From NCBI RefSeq assembly GCF_002795245.1, contig NZ_PGVG01000029.1:1-64000 (forward strand): a stretch of 64,000 bases of DNA. The letters run 5' to 3'. The notes beneath the pieces are model-generated. The model saw only the letters and a list, made by a program, of their open reading frames with translations, had not been told where the DNA came from and made no database searches. This document shows, piece by piece, positions 36,074 through 47,364 of this stretch (positions are counted from its first letter, which is position 1; each line of letters opens with the position of its first letter). Source of the stretch: Bradyrhizobium forestalis (GTDB taxonomy: Bacteria; Pseudomonadota; Alphaproteobacteria; Rhizobiales; Xanthobacteraceae). Position numbers and translations under genes: made by a program.

Positions 36074-37309
36074 TCAAATCACATAGAACCCGTGCGTACC
36101 GTCGCGGCGGAGCTGGTCGACCAAGCCATATTCCCAGTCGAGATAGGCCTGCATCGCGGCTTCCCCGACGTCGGTTCCCTCATAGGGCCGGCGGTAACGG
36201 TGTGCCGGATCCGGCTTCGGCAAGGCGTGCGGCGGGCCGACCTCGAGCGCACCGTCATAGCCGCCTTCGAGCACATGGACCTCCCAGCCCATCTGCGCCA
36301 GCCAGGACGCCGTCATGTCGGCGCGGACGCATCTGTCGTCGGTGAGGAGGATGCGCGCGCCGCGCACGGGCGCGGCCATGTCGGTTTCCTGGACGAGCTG
36401 GCCGCCGGGATAGTGGCGGAAGCCGGGGAGATGGCCGGCCGCATAGTCCTCGGCATCGCGCACGTCGAAGCGATAGAGCGTGCGATGGGTCTGCGCGGCA
36501 AGCGCAGCCATCTCGTTCGCACCGATATGGCGGACACCGGCGCGATAAGCGACATCGCGGGCATTGGCCGGGCCGCCCTCGAACGGGCCGATTGCGCCGC
36601 GCCTGTCGGCGCCGTGGTCGAGCCCATGGCGCGCCAGCGTCCAGCCGATGGTGCCGTTGCGCAGCGCGCGGACCCTGTTGGGCACCCCGGCATTGATCAG
36701 CGACTGGGTGCCGATGATCGAGCGGGTGCGGCCGGCGCAGTTGACGATGATCGTCGTCTCGGGATCGGGCGCGGCGCGCCCGGCCCGCAGCACCAGCTCC
36801 GCGCCTGGCACGCTGACCGAGCCCGGGATGTTCATGGTCGCATATTCGTCGAAACGGCGGACGTCGAGGATGGCGATGTTGGCCTTGTCGGCGATGAGCT
36901 TTGCGACCTCGTCGGCGCTGAGCGAGGGCGTGTGGCGGCGCGACTCCACGAGTTCGCCAAACGCTTTCGCGTAGGAATTGACGTCCTCGAACACCTCAAA
37001 GCCCGCCGCGCGCCAGGCCGTCAGCCCGCCGTCGAGTGCGCTGATATTGGTGTAGCCGAGCGCAGCCAGACGCTCGGCTCCGGTCGCGACGACGGGCTTC
37101 TCCCCGTCATCATAGAGGACGATCGGCACGTCCTTGCGCGGCAGCCTGACCTCGGCCTCGACCGCGATCCGGTCCACGGCCATGTTGGCGGCGAACAGCG
37201 GATGGCCGGTCGCGAAGGCCGCCTCGTATCTGAGATCAAGCAGCGCGATCTCCTCGCGCAACAGCAGCGCACGGCGGATATCGGCGGGGGCAACGGTCGG
37301 AAGCTTCAT
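36074..37309 (-). CDS. multi-domain rhodanese-like sulfurtransferase
   Basis: 411 residues with three rhodanese modules: about 10-110 (LDLRYEAAFATGHPLFAANM), 125-230 (AILDVRRFDEYATMNIPGSV) and 270-370 (YRFDVRDAEDYAAGHLPGFR). Only the central one keeps a catalytic cysteine, in VNCAGRTRSIIG near residue 190; the others have aspartate (LYDDGEK and LTDDRCV). One active and two inactive modules suggest a sulfur carrier or scaffolding role. It is likely cytoplasmic, with no signal peptide. Confidence 0.85.
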   Translation of the reverse strand: MKLPTVAPADIRRALLLREEIALLDLRYEAAFATGHPLFAANMAVDRIAVEAEVRLPRKDVPIVLYDDGEKPVVATGAERLAALGYTNISALDGGLTAWRAAGFEVFEDVNSYAKAFGELVESRRHTPSLSADEVAKLIADKANIAILDVRRFDEYATMNIPGSVSVPGAELVLRAGRAAPDPETTIIVNCAGRTRSIIGTQSLINAGVPNRVRALRNGTIGWTLARHGLDHGADRRGAIGPFEGGPANARDVAYRAGVRHIGANEMAALAAQTHRTLYRFDVRDAEDYAAGHLPGFRHYPGGQLVQETDMAAPVRGARILLTDDRCVRADMTASWLAQMGWEVHVLEGGYDGALEVGPPHALPKPDPAHRYRRPYEGTDVGEAAMQAYLDWEYGLVDQLRRDGTHGFYVI

Positions 37310-37380
37310 GGCATGGACCCTGGGAAGGACAGGCCATGGGCTTTTGAACGATTGAGAGCGCGTTGGCTAGCCTTGTCCGC

Positions 37381-38559
37381 TCACTCGCCCGGAACGAGCC
37401 GCCCGAGCGGCGGCTGCGCCGCGCGCCGCAGCTTGCGACGCGACAGATAGAGCAGGATGCCGGTGACCGAGAACAGCGGCATCAAGGCGGCGGCAGCCAT
37501 GAAGACAAGCTTGCCCGGCCATCCCAGGATTGCGCCGCGATGGATGTCGTAGATGGCCGCGATGATCGTTTCGCCGAATGTCTTGTCGGCATAGCGCTCC
37601 GCGGACACCAGCTGGCCGGTGACGGCGTCGATCCGGAATTCGTCGCGCGTGGTCTCGAGCAACGACGCCTTCCCCCACGAGCGGATCCGTATCGCCGTGC
37701 CCTGCCCGGCCGGCAGCGTCAGCAAGGCCCTGGAGAATCGGTCACCCTCCTCGCGCTGGAACGTCATCCACGCCCGATCAAATCCGATCTGGGACGCAGG
37801 CTCGGCTCGGCCACGCGGCGACTTTGCGGGCATCTTCGCAGCGGTGACGTGCGGACGCGCCAGCAGCCAGGTCACGCCGTCCCTGTACCATTCGAAGGAG
37901 AACCACAGCCCGGTGAGCGTCATCATCAGATAGACCGGCAGGACCCAGGTGCCGATCACGGTGTGCAGCGACTGGTGCAAGCCCCGGCCGCCGAGCCCGA
38001 AATTCGGCTTCAGCCACATCTTCACACTGCTCGTCCGGCGCGGCCAGCGCAGCACGAGGCCCGACACCAGCATGATGATGAGGCCGAGCGCGATGGTGCC
38101 GGTGATCGGGCGACCCCAGCCCTTGCCGTCGCCGGGAACGAGCAACCAGCGATGCAGCTGACGCACCGTCGCGAAGAACGTCTCGCCGCGCGGCGAGCCC
38201 AGCACGCGCGCGTCATAGGGATCGACATAGAGCGAGGTCGGCCGGCCGCCGTGTTCGTCACGCGCGAAGCGGACATGGACCGCCGCCGCCGGATCGCTCG
38301 ACAGCGTGACAGCCGAGACCTTGCCGACGTCCTGCGCCGCCTTCAGCCGCGCGATCAGGTCATCCGGCATCAGCGCCGGCGCTTGATGCGGCGTGACCTG
38401 CATGATCCCGGCGTTGAGATGATCGACGATCTCGTCCTCGAAACTCATGATCGCGCCGGTCAGCGCGATCAGGGACACCAGGAGCGCAAGAACCAGGCCC
38501 ACCATGGAATGGACCTGGAAGAGGACCGCCTTGATCGTGTGTCCCCACCGCGCTGCCAT
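37381..38559 (-). CDS. PepSY domain-containing membrane protein (FegB-like)
   Basis: 392 residues with four main membrane segments: about 12-37 (VGLVLALLVSLIALTGAIMS), 160-180 (IALGLIIMLVSGLVLRWP), 210-235 (LPVYLMMTLTGLWFSF) and 350-375 (LVFMAAAALMPLFSVTGILL), and PepSY-type periplasmic loops (ITPHQAPAL-like and DAVTGQLVSAERYADKT). It follows the TonB receptor after 2 nt and is surely cotranscribed. The pair resembles fegAB of Bradyrhizobium; such proteins are thought to reduce or release iron from ferric siderophores at the inner membrane. Confidence 0.85.
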   Translation of the reverse strand: MAARWGHTIKAVLFQVHSMVGLVLALLVSLIALTGAIMSFEDEIVDHLNAGIMQVTPHQAPALMPDDLIARLKAAQDVGKVSAVTLSSDPAAAVHVRFARDEHGGRPTSLYVDPYDARVLGSPRGETFFATVRQLHRWLLVPGDGKGWGRPITGTIALGLIIMLVSGLVLRWPRRTSSVKMWLKPNFGLGGRGLHQSLHTVIGTWVLPVYLMMTLTGLWFSFEWYRDGVTWLLARPHVTAAKMPAKSPRGRAEPASQIGFDRAWMTFQREEGDRFSRALLTLPAGQGTAIRIRSWGKASLLETTRDEFRIDAVTGQLVSAERYADKTFGETIIAAIYDIHRGAILGWPGKLVFMAAAALMPLFSVTGILLYLSRRKLRRAAQPPLGRLVPGE

Positions 38560-38561
38560 GG

Positions 38562-40835
38562 TTAGAACTTCACAGTCGCCGACAGCGACACGCGTCTTGC
38601 ATCACCGATAGCGACGTTGAGATTGTTCACAGCGGAGGTGTAGTAGACGGTGTCGAACAGGTTCTTGACGTTGAGCTGATAGATGACCGGCAGGGTCTGA
38701 TACTTCGTCTCATAGGTCGCGAAGACATCAGCGACGACATAGGACGGCAGCACGAACGTGTTCAACGCGTCCCCAGGCCGGTCGCCGACATAGCGCGCGC
38801 CGCCGCCGAGCCTGAGCTGGCCGGGAATCACCGCGCCAAAATCGTAGACCAGATAGAGCGAAGCCGTGTTCATCGCAACGTTCTGAAGTTGCTTACCGGC
38901 ATAGGTCGGATCCTCGGTCACACGCGCATCGGTGTAGCCATAGCTTCCGATCATGCTCCAATTGTCGGAGAGCCTCCCCGTGACGTCGATCTCAAGTCCG
39001 CGCGAACGGACCTTGCCGGCCGCGGTGTACACGTTGAAGCCGGTTACAGTGTTGAGCTGGCTGACCAGCACGTTCTGCTTCTCGATATCGTAAACCGCAA
39101 GCGTACCTGAGAGGCGCTTGTTGAGATCGAACTTGAGCCCGGCTTCGTACTGCGTGCCCTCCTCGGGTGCGATGTTCGATCCGAGCACGACGCCGCCGCC
39201 ATTGCTCAGCGGAGCAATGGTCGAGTTCGGCTTCAGCGACTGGCTGTAGCTCGCATAGAGCGAAAGCTGGTCGGTGAGCTTGAAGATCGCGCCGCCGAGC
39301 GGGAGCACCGCATCCGCCGACACGTTGGTGTTGGTTTTGAACGGCTTTCCGCGCCCGGCCAGCTGGTCGTAATCCATGTACCGCACGCCGCCGACCAGCG
39401 CGAACCGCTCGGTCAGATGCAGCGTGTCCTGAAAGAACAGCGACCATTGGCCGAGCTTGTCGGTCTGGGCGCTGTCGCTGTTCGAAACCGTCGTGCCCGG
39501 CCCGATCAGACCGTAGACCGGGTTGTAGACATTGAAGGACGGGGCCGCCTGCCGGATCAGGTTGTCGCGGTAGATCGTGCGATACTGGCCGTCGCCGCCG
39601 AACAGCACCTCGTTGCGCATGTCGCCTAGCCAGAAGCCGCCCGAGATGTAGGACGTCCCATAGCTCGAATTGCTCAGCGAACCCTGCGTGCCGTCATTGC
39701 TGCGCGTCTCGACGCCGGTCTTCGCATTGACGCCGGTGATGCGGAGCTGGTTCGCGCTGAAGGTCTCGGTATTGTAGCTGTAGCCGGCAAACAGCTTCCA
39801 GTCCTGATTGAGGCGATGCTCGACCGAGGCCTGGATCAGGTCGGACGTCCCCCACATGTTGTTGTAGGGCTCGTCGAGCCGGCGCGTCGCCGGGATCGCC
39901 AGCGGCGCGCCATTGATGAAGGCTGTGCCGCGGTCGAACGGAGTGATGAACTCGCGATGCTCGTAGTTGAGCTGGACCGTGGTGTCCTGGCCGTACCAGG
40001 CCAGCGACGGTGCCACCAGCATCTCGCGATGGCGGCCGAAATTGCGCCAGTAATCCTCGCTGACGCCGTAACCGATGAAGCGATAGGCAAGTCCCTGATC
40101 GCCGATCGGGCCGGTGACGTCGAGCAGACCGTCGGCGCCGGATTTGGACGAATTGTAGGTCGAGCCGAGCAGCGTGACCGAGCCGTGCTGGTAAAGCTCG
40201 GGCCGCTTGCTGATGGTGTTGACGATGCCGCCGGGATCCATGATGCCGTAGAGCAGCGAGGCCGGGCCCTTCAGCACCTCGACGCTTTCGACTGCAGGGT
40301 TGAGGCTGCGGCCCTGCACCAGCGGCATGCCGTTGCGCATGATCGAGCCGTCGCGGTTGTCGCCGAAACCACGGCGGATCACCGCATCCTGCGTGCCGGC
40401 GAGCGTGTTGGTCTGGGTGATGCCGGAGACGTTGGCAAGCGCATCGTCGATGTTGCGCGGCAGCTGGTCCTTCAACACCTGCTCGGGCACGACATTGACG
40501 GCCTGGGAGGTGTCGAGCGGCGAGGCGCCGCTGCGCAGCGTCGTCGCGCTCGGCATCGCGCGGTAGCCGAGCTTTGCGGCTTGCTGTGCGGCGACCTCTG
40601 CGGCCGCTCGCTCCGAGAGCGTCGGCGCTGCGGGTGCGGTATTGCGATTATGCTGGCGCGCGGCGGTTTGCGTGCGGCGCGAAGGCTGGTCCGATGCCCG
40701 CGCCGGCTTCGGCCGCTGCGCTGGCGCGTCAACCGTCACCGGCGGCAACGCCGACTGCGCCTGCGCGGTCGTCATGCTGGAGGGACATTCGGCGAGCAGC
40801 ACAGCCGCTCCGATGAGAAGACCGGCACGGCCCAT
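38562..40835 (-). CDS. TonB-dependent siderophore receptor (FegA/FhuA-like)
   Basis: 757 residues from ATG 40835, where a signal peptide starts (MGRAGLLIGAAVLLAECPSS, ending near AQAQS). The plug domain has VVPEQVLKDQLPRNIDDALA, QDAVIRRGFGDN and the YGIMDPGGIVNTISKRPEL motif of ferrichrome-type receptors; the barrel shows YGVSEDYWRNFGRHR and ends in the outer membrane signature VSLSATVKF. Several loops fit FegA/FhuA relatives. Expected to take up a hydroxamate siderophore with TonB energy. Expression is probably iron-regulated. Confidence 0.92.
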   Translation of the reverse strand: MGRAGLLIGAAVLLAECPSSMTTAQAQSALPPVTVDAPAQRPKPARASDQPSRRTQTAARQHNRNTAPAAPTLSERAAAEVAAQQAAKLGYRAMPSATTLRSGASPLDTSQAVNVVPEQVLKDQLPRNIDDALANVSGITQTNTLAGTQDAVIRRGFGDNRDGSIMRNGMPLVQGRSLNPAVESVEVLKGPASLLYGIMDPGGIVNTISKRPELYQHGSVTLLGSTYNSSKSGADGLLDVTGPIGDQGLAYRFIGYGVSEDYWRNFGRHREMLVAPSLAWYGQDTTVQLNYEHREFITPFDRGTAFINGAPLAIPATRRLDEPYNNMWGTSDLIQASVEHRLNQDWKLFAGYSYNTETFSANQLRITGVNAKTGVETRSNDGTQGSLSNSSYGTSYISGGFWLGDMRNEVLFGGDGQYRTIYRDNLIRQAAPSFNVYNPVYGLIGPGTTVSNSDSAQTDKLGQWSLFFQDTLHLTERFALVGGVRYMDYDQLAGRGKPFKTNTNVSADAVLPLGGAIFKLTDQLSLYASYSQSLKPNSTIAPLSNGGGVVLGSNIAPEEGTQYEAGLKFDLNKRLSGTLAVYDIEKQNVLVSQLNTVTGFNVYTAAGKVRSRGLEIDVTGRLSDNWSMIGSYGYTDARVTEDPTYAGKQLQNVAMNTASLYLVYDFGAVIPGQLRLGGGARYVGDRPGDALNTFVLPSYVVADVFATYETKYQTLPVIYQLNVKNLFDTVYYTSAVNNLNVAIGDARRVSLSATVKF

Positions 40836-41098
40836 GCCGGCACGAGTTTGATGGCCGCTGTCGCGGCCATCCGGATGAGCACGCACGTTCGATTCACTTC
40901 CAGGTCAGACACTGCATTGAAGCTCGCGCGTCTAACAGCCGCTATGCGTGAAGAGAACCGTAAGCGGACTTGAATCGCTCTAGTATTGAATCGTTCTAAG
41001 AACAGATCGGCGCTGAACGGCAATCTCCAATTGCCGTCATGCCGAGCGTGGCACGCAGCACGCGAATTCGCGGCCGCGCGTCGCTTATCTGCACAGGC
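40836..41098. other. upstream region of the TonB receptor gene
   Basis: No gene. It holds a direct repeat TTGAATCGCTCTA / TTGAATCGTTCTA (40970-40982 and 40986-40998, 16-bp pitch) and an inverted repeat-like TATTGAA-tcg-TTCTAAG. Confidence 0.5.
40970..41000 (-). promoter_or_regulatory. candidate iron-responsive (Irr/ICE-like) site with tandem repeat
   Basis: TATTGAA-tcg-TTCTAAG (40984-41000) matches 11 of 14 arm positions of the rhizobial iron-control element TTTAGAA-N3-TTCTAAA as I recall it. The tandem repeat of TTGAATCG(C/T)TCTA at 16-bp pitch would put two sites on the same face every 1.5 turns. Position fits the TonB receptor promoter. Confidence 0.4.
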
Positions 41099-41983
41099 TC
41101 ACGCGAGCGCAGGCGCCATCAACGCGTCGAGCTTCCGCTTGAACGCGGTGCCGTCCGACAACGCGCGGAGCGGCGGGCGCACGCGCAACCAGCCTGTATC
41201 GCCCGTCTGCGCCGCGAGGATGGCTTTCAACGTCGCGACCAGGGACGGCGTCTTCACCACGACATCGATCGCCGCCTGCATGCGCGCTTCGATCTCCTTG
41301 CCGTCAACCATGCCCTTGACCAGCTCGGGCACGACGTTGGCCATGCCGCAGATGGTGCCGGCACCGCCCGCGGCGATCGCGCGTGTGATGTCGGCTTCGT
41401 TGCCGACGGTGATGGCGAGTTCGGGCGCGGCGGCACGGAATGCCTGGAACTGCTTGAAGTCGCCGCTGGAGTCCTTCAGACCCGCAACCCTTTGGCCGTA
41501 GCGCTTGCGCAGGCTTGCGGCAACCGTCGTCGGGATCGCAACGCCCGAGACCTGCGGGATGTGATAGAGATAAGCGCGCAGGCGATCGTCGGCGGCGCCG
41601 TCGATGATCGCGGCGAAGGCATCCTCGATGCCCTCAGGCGTGACGTTGCGATCGAAGTAGGGCGGCAACAGCAACACGTGGCGCAGGCCGAGGCCGAGCA
41701 CGGCGCGCGTCAGCGCGATGCTGTCGGTGATGGCGGGAAAGCCGCCACCGATGCCGATGCGGTCCGCAGCGACGCCGTTCTTGAGCAGGGCTTCGATCGT
41801 CGCAATGCGTTCGGCGGCATTGAACGAGGTGCCCTCGCCGGTGGTGCCGAACAGCACGACGCCGTCGACACCTTTGCTGAAGAGGTGCTTGGCATGGCCC
41901 GCGAGCCGGGCGTGATCCACGCCGCCATCAGCCGCCAGCGGCGTCGCCGACGCCACCCAGAACCCGCGAATTGCCTCCATCAT
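41099..41983 (-). CDS. dihydrodipicolinate synthase family aldolase
   Basis: 294 residues from ATG 41983 (a GTG one codon upstream is possible). DapA-type barrel: FWVASATPLAADGGVDH at the start, VVLFGTTGEGTSFNAAERI near residue 39, HVLLLPPYFDRN with the tyrosine near 105 and the Schiff-base lysine in VAGLKDSSGDFKQF near 165. It is divergent from an FAD-linked 2-hydroxyacid dehydrogenase and an FCD-GntR regulator, so a sugar-acid or keto-acid aldolase is likelier than housekeeping DapA. Confidence 0.87.
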   Translation of the reverse strand: MMEAIRGFWVASATPLAADGGVDHARLAGHAKHLFSKGVDGVVLFGTTGEGTSFNAAERIATIEALLKNGVAADRIGIGGGFPAITDSIALTRAVLGLGLRHVLLLPPYFDRNVTPEGIEDAFAAIIDGAADDRLRAYLYHIPQVSGVAIPTTVAASLRKRYGQRVAGLKDSSGDFKQFQAFRAAAPELAITVGNEADITRAIAAGGAGTICGMANVVPELVKGMVDGKEIEARMQAAIDVVVKTPSLVATLKAILAAQTGDTGWLRVRPPLRALSDGTAFKRKLDALMAPALA

Positions 41984-42075
41984 CACACCGCCCTTTTGCT
42001 GCCGTCTCGAACTAAGCCGCTGATCTCCAAAGATCTTCCACGCTTAGCGAGACCTTGTTTTTGCTTTACTTTTGA

Positions 42076-42096
42076 TCTTGTACCTTACATACAAGA
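42076..42096. promoter_or_regulatory. inverted repeat, candidate FCD-GntR operator
   Basis: TCTTGTA-ccttaca-TACAAGA: 7-bp perfect arms, 7-nt spacer, in the divergent region between the aldolase and the FAD-linked dehydrogenase genes. The TTGTA/TACAA cores fit GntR-type sites. Confidence 0.55.
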
Positions 42097-42161
42097 CGCG
42101 CGCAAACCCTTTCCACCCTCACGGCGCGCATGAGGCGCTGCCGATCCAGAGGAGGTCTCGC

Positions 42162-43574
42162 ATGAACATGGTGACCCCCATTGAAGGCCCCGACCAAGTG
42201 CTCGGCGCGTTGCGCGACAAGCTCGGCGCGGCCGCGGTGCTGACAGGCGGCGAGGTGCCCGCCCGCAATTGCAACGACTGGAGCGCGAGCCTGCCGCAGA
42301 CACCGCTGGCGGTGATCCGGCCGCTCGATGCGCAAGGCGTGGCCGATGCGATTGCGACCTGCCGGCAGGCACGGCTGCCCTTCGTGCCGCAGGGCGGCTT
42401 GACCGGGCTGTGCCGCGGCGCTTCGCCCGAAGCGGGCTGGGTCGCGATCTCGCTGGAGCGCATGACCGGCATCGAGGAGATCGATCGCGCCTCCGCGACG
42501 ATGACGGTGAAGGCGGGCACGCCGCTGGAGACGATCCAGAAGGCCGCCGACGAAGCCGGCTTCTTCTTTCCGCTCGATCTCGGCTCGCGCGGCTCCTGTG
42601 CGATCGGCGGCAATCTCTCGACCAATGCCGGCGGCAACCGCGTGATCCGCTACGGCATGACGCGCGAGCTGGTGCTCGGCCTCGAAGTGGTGCTGCCCGA
42701 CGGCACCATCATCACCAGCCTCAACAAGCTGATGAAGAACAACGCCGGCTACGATCTGAAGCACCTCTTCATCGGCTCGGAAGGCACGCTCGGCATCATC
42801 ACCCGCGTGGTGCTGAAGCTGTTTCCGAAACCGCGCTCGACCATGGCTGCGCTCTGTGCGCTGAAGGACTATGCCGCGGTGATCGCGCTGCTCGGCGCGG
42901 CACGCAGCGGGCTCGGCCCGCTGCTGTCGGCGTTTGAGGTGATGTGGCCGGACTATTGGGACGTCATCACGATTCGCGCCGGGGTGAAGCCGCCGGTCGC
43001 CGCAGGTCACGGCCTTTACGTGCTGGTGGAGGCGCAGGGCACCGACGAGAGTATCGATGCGCCGCGCTTCCAGAGCTGGCTCGAAGAGCTGATGGAGCGC
43101 GGGCTGCTCGCCGACGCCGCTGTCGCGCAATCGCTGGCGCAGACGCAAGCCTTCTGGCGCGTGCGCGACATCTGCGCCGAGTTCGGCCAGGTGCTGGGGC
43201 CGCACATCTCCTACGACATCGGCCTTGCGGTCAAGCGCATGGACGAGTTCGTCGCGCGCTGCAAGGCCGCGCTCGCGGACGGCATCAAGGGCTGCGAGAG
43301 CGTCTATTACGGCCATATCGGCGACGGCAATCTGCATCTCGTCTCCTGGGTCACCGGCCTCTCCGTCGCGCAGCAGCCGAAGGAGGAGATGGATGCGATC
43401 ATCTACGGTCTCGTGCGCGAGATGGGCGGCAGCGTCTCCGCCGAGCACGGCATCGGCACGTTGAAGAAGCAGTGGCTGGGCCATGCCAGGAGCGAGGCCG
43501 AGATCGCGCTGATGCGGACGCTGAAGGCTGCGCTCGATCCCGATCACCTGCTCAATCCCGGCAAGGTGATCTGA
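42162..43574 (+). CDS. FAD-linked D-2-hydroxyacid dehydrogenase (GlcD/D-LDH type)
   Basis: 470 residues from ATG 42162 with ribosome site GGAGGT at 6 nt. FAD-binding PCMH domain: FVPQGGLTGLCRGASPEAGW near residue 70, SRGSCAIGGNLSTNAGGNRV near 140 and HLFIGSEGTLGIITRVVLK near 200; C-terminal FAD oxidase domain with YYGHIGDGNLHLVSW near 380 and SAEHGIGTLKK near 425. Members oxidise D-lactate, glycolate or D-2-hydroxyglutarate. The neighbouring aldolase and GntR gene suggest one small catabolic module. Confidence 0.9.
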   Translation: MNMVTPIEGPDQVLGALRDKLGAAAVLTGGEVPARNCNDWSASLPQTPLAVIRPLDAQGVADAIATCRQARLPFVPQGGLTGLCRGASPEAGWVAISLERMTGIEEIDRASATMTVKAGTPLETIQKAADEAGFFFPLDLGSRGSCAIGGNLSTNAGGNRVIRYGMTRELVLGLEVVLPDGTIITSLNKLMKNNAGYDLKHLFIGSEGTLGIITRVVLKLFPKPRSTMAALCALKDYAAVIALLGAARSGLGPLLSAFEVMWPDYWDVITIRAGVKPPVAAGHGLYVLVEAQGTDESIDAPRFQSWLEELMERGLLADAAVAQSLAQTQAFWRVRDICAEFGQVLGPHISYDIGLAVKRMDEFVARCKAALADGIKGCESVYYGHIGDGNLHLVSWVTGLSVAQQPKEEMDAIIYGLVREMGGSVSAEHGIGTLKKQWLGHARSEAEIALMRTLKAALDPDHLLNPGKVI

Positions 43575-43581
43575 GAGCACC

Positions 43582-44259
43582 ATGCGATCGCTCAAGCTCG
43601 ATCCGCCGAAATCGCTGGCGCAGCGCGTGATGCAGCGGCTGCGCCAGGCCATCATCGAGGGCGAGTTCGCACTGGGCGCCGCCATCTCCGAGGAGATGGT
43701 GGCCAGCTCCTTCGGCGTCAGCCGCACGCCGGTGCGCGAGGCGATGGGACAGTTGCAGGCGCAAGGCCTCGTCGTGATCCGGCCGCAGGTCGGCAGCTTC
43801 GTGTTCACGCCGAGCGCCGACGACATCAATGCGCTCTGCACCTTCCGCATCGCGCTGGAGCCCAAGGCGGCCGAGCTCGCCTTCCGCCACGATCGCGACG
43901 GCGCGATCGCGACAATGAGCGCAGCGATCGCGGCGATGGAGCCGTCGGTCGCAGCGAAGGACAACATTGCTTATGGCCGCGCCGATGCCGCCTTCCACGA
44001 GGCGCTGTTCACCCATTGCGGCAACCGCTATCTCGCCGAATCCTATCAGCTCGTGTCCGGCCGCGTCGCCGCGCTCCGCACCAATTTGACCTCGCCGATC
44101 GACGTGCGCACCCGCACCTCCTTCGACGAGCATCGCAAGCTGCTCGATTTGTTCGCACGCGGCGAGTTCGCCGCCTTCGAAGAGTTGATGACGACGCACA
44201 TCACCAATTCGGGCGTGGTCTATGCCAAGGCGCTGAAAGTAGAGGCGCAGGTCGGCTGA
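43582..44259 (+). CDS. GntR family regulator, FCD type
   Basis: 225 residues: winged helix about 10-75 (LRQAIIEGEFALGAAISEEM, FGVSRTPVREAMGQLQAQGL) and an FCD all-helical ligand domain with metal-type residues (FRIALEPKAAELA, AFHEALFTHCGNRYL, FDEHRKLLDLFARGE). It begins 7 nt after the dehydrogenase stop, so it is the second gene of that operon and probably controls it and the divergent aldolase. Confidence 0.9.
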   Translation: MRSLKLDPPKSLAQRVMQRLRQAIIEGEFALGAAISEEMVASSFGVSRTPVREAMGQLQAQGLVVIRPQVGSFVFTPSADDINALCTFRIALEPKAAELAFRHDRDGAIATMSAAIAAMEPSVAAKDNIAYGRADAAFHEALFTHCGNRYLAESYQLVSGRVAALRTNLTSPIDVRTRTSFDEHRKLLDLFARGEFAAFEELMTTHITNSGVVYAKALKVEAQVG

Positions 44260-44265
44260 GCGCCG

Positions 44266-44430
44266 TTACGTCCCGTCCTCCGGCCCCGGCCTGTCCAGGA
44301 AATCCAGCGCGGTGTTGATCTGTTCGAGCTGGTGCTCGATCTGGTCGCGATCCTCGACCGACGGCGCCGTCTCCAGCTGTTCCACGAGCTTCTGCTTCCG
44401 CAACAGCAAATTCTCTATGACCGTGCTCAC
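44266..44430 (-). CDS. small coiled-coil hypothetical protein (GTG start)
   Basis: 54 residues from GTG 44430, preceded by GGGGGAA. One helical run with heptads: NLLLRKQKLVEQLETAPS, DRDQIEHQLEQINTALDFLD. An in-frame extension upstream (to 44538) looks non-coding. It converges on the GntR gene with a 6-nt gap. Function unknown. Confidence 0.7.
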   Translation of the reverse strand: MSTVIENLLLRKQKLVEQLETAPSVEDRDQIEHQLEQINTALDFLDRPGPEDGT

Positions 44431-44640
44431 AATTCCCCCATCGCCAGAGGCGACGTCACGAGCGCCAAATGCAGGCACGCGCGACCCGGGCCCGCATCGA
44501 GCCCTCAACAGAATGTTCGCGGGTGCCGTTGGTTCCAATGGCCGATCTCGGATCTGGGCGGTCGCGAGGACGGAACCCGCATTGTGACGCCACCGGCCAC
44601 CGGTTGAATTCGCCCGGCCGGAGCCCTATGCGTAGGCGCC

Positions 44641-46662
<2,022 letters not shown>

Positions 46663-47364
46663 CGGGCGAGAGCCGGACCAGATCCGGCTCGGCGTGGCGC
46701 TTTCGCGCCTCCAAAATAAAAATGTCGAAAACAACCCCATGCACAGTAGACGGGGGCAGCAAGATCAATGGCTTAGAGCGCGATGGGATCGGACCGATCC
46801 TCACCGCCCCTTGGCTCGTTGATCGAGCATGATCTTTTCGAAAGACCGCTGCGCATTTTGCTGATTTTACGAAACTGTTGCACCGTCGGGCAAAACAGGG
46901 GCATGATGGCAGCATCGGAAGAACCAGGATAGGGCGAGCCCCGTCCGCTGCTCCGTATCAACATCCTCGAGCTTCACACCGCGTCCCGCGCGCAGGCTGT
47001 TCTGCTGTTCGACGCGCTGCAGGAGATGGCGTCCTTGATCGCCTGCTCACCCGGCAGCCCAGCAACGTCTGCGAAACACCGCCGCCGGCTCTGCCTTGCC
47101 GGCGCCGGGTTCAAAGTGCTTCCTATCTTGGTTCACTGTGCTCATCGGCGTCGGCTTTCCGAGGCAACGCGGATGTTAGCCGATGTCAGCGGGATGGGCA
47201 GCTTGTGACCCGTTGCGGACGTTGAGTGTTCGGTTCGATGGCTGGTTCCACAGTCGCGTTTCAAAATTTTGAGCTATTGCCGTAATTCTACTTAAGCCAT
47301 CTTTGTAACCGAGAAATTCACTCATGCCATCTACCTAGAGTGGCACTGGTGGTGGGAGATCAAC
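46663..47364. other. 702-bp gene-sparse region downstream of ygiQ
   Basis: Holds a hairpin pair (46670-46715) after ygiQ and TCAAAATTTTGA (47261-47272), a perfect 12-bp palindrome about 90 bp before the next gene. The stretch near 46720-46860 (AAAACAACCCCATGCACAGTAG, TTAGAGCGCGATG and GAGCATGATCTTTTCG) looks like dispersed rhizobial repeat text. No open frame is convincing; translations in the 46.9-47.2 kb part are arginine/serine-rich and look non-coding. Confidence 0.5.
46670..46715 (+). terminator. tandem hairpins after ygiQ
   Basis: GAGCCGGA-ccaga-TCCGGCTC (46670-46690), then GGCGC-tttc-GCGCC (about 46697-46711) and AAAATAAAAATG. Two stems right after the ygiQ stop, without a strong T-run; probable transcription end. 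Confidence 0.45.

Noticed and set aside
46878..47225. Plus-strand frame after ygiQ
   Set aside because: Arg/Ser-rich random-looking translation, no start signal, no family pattern.
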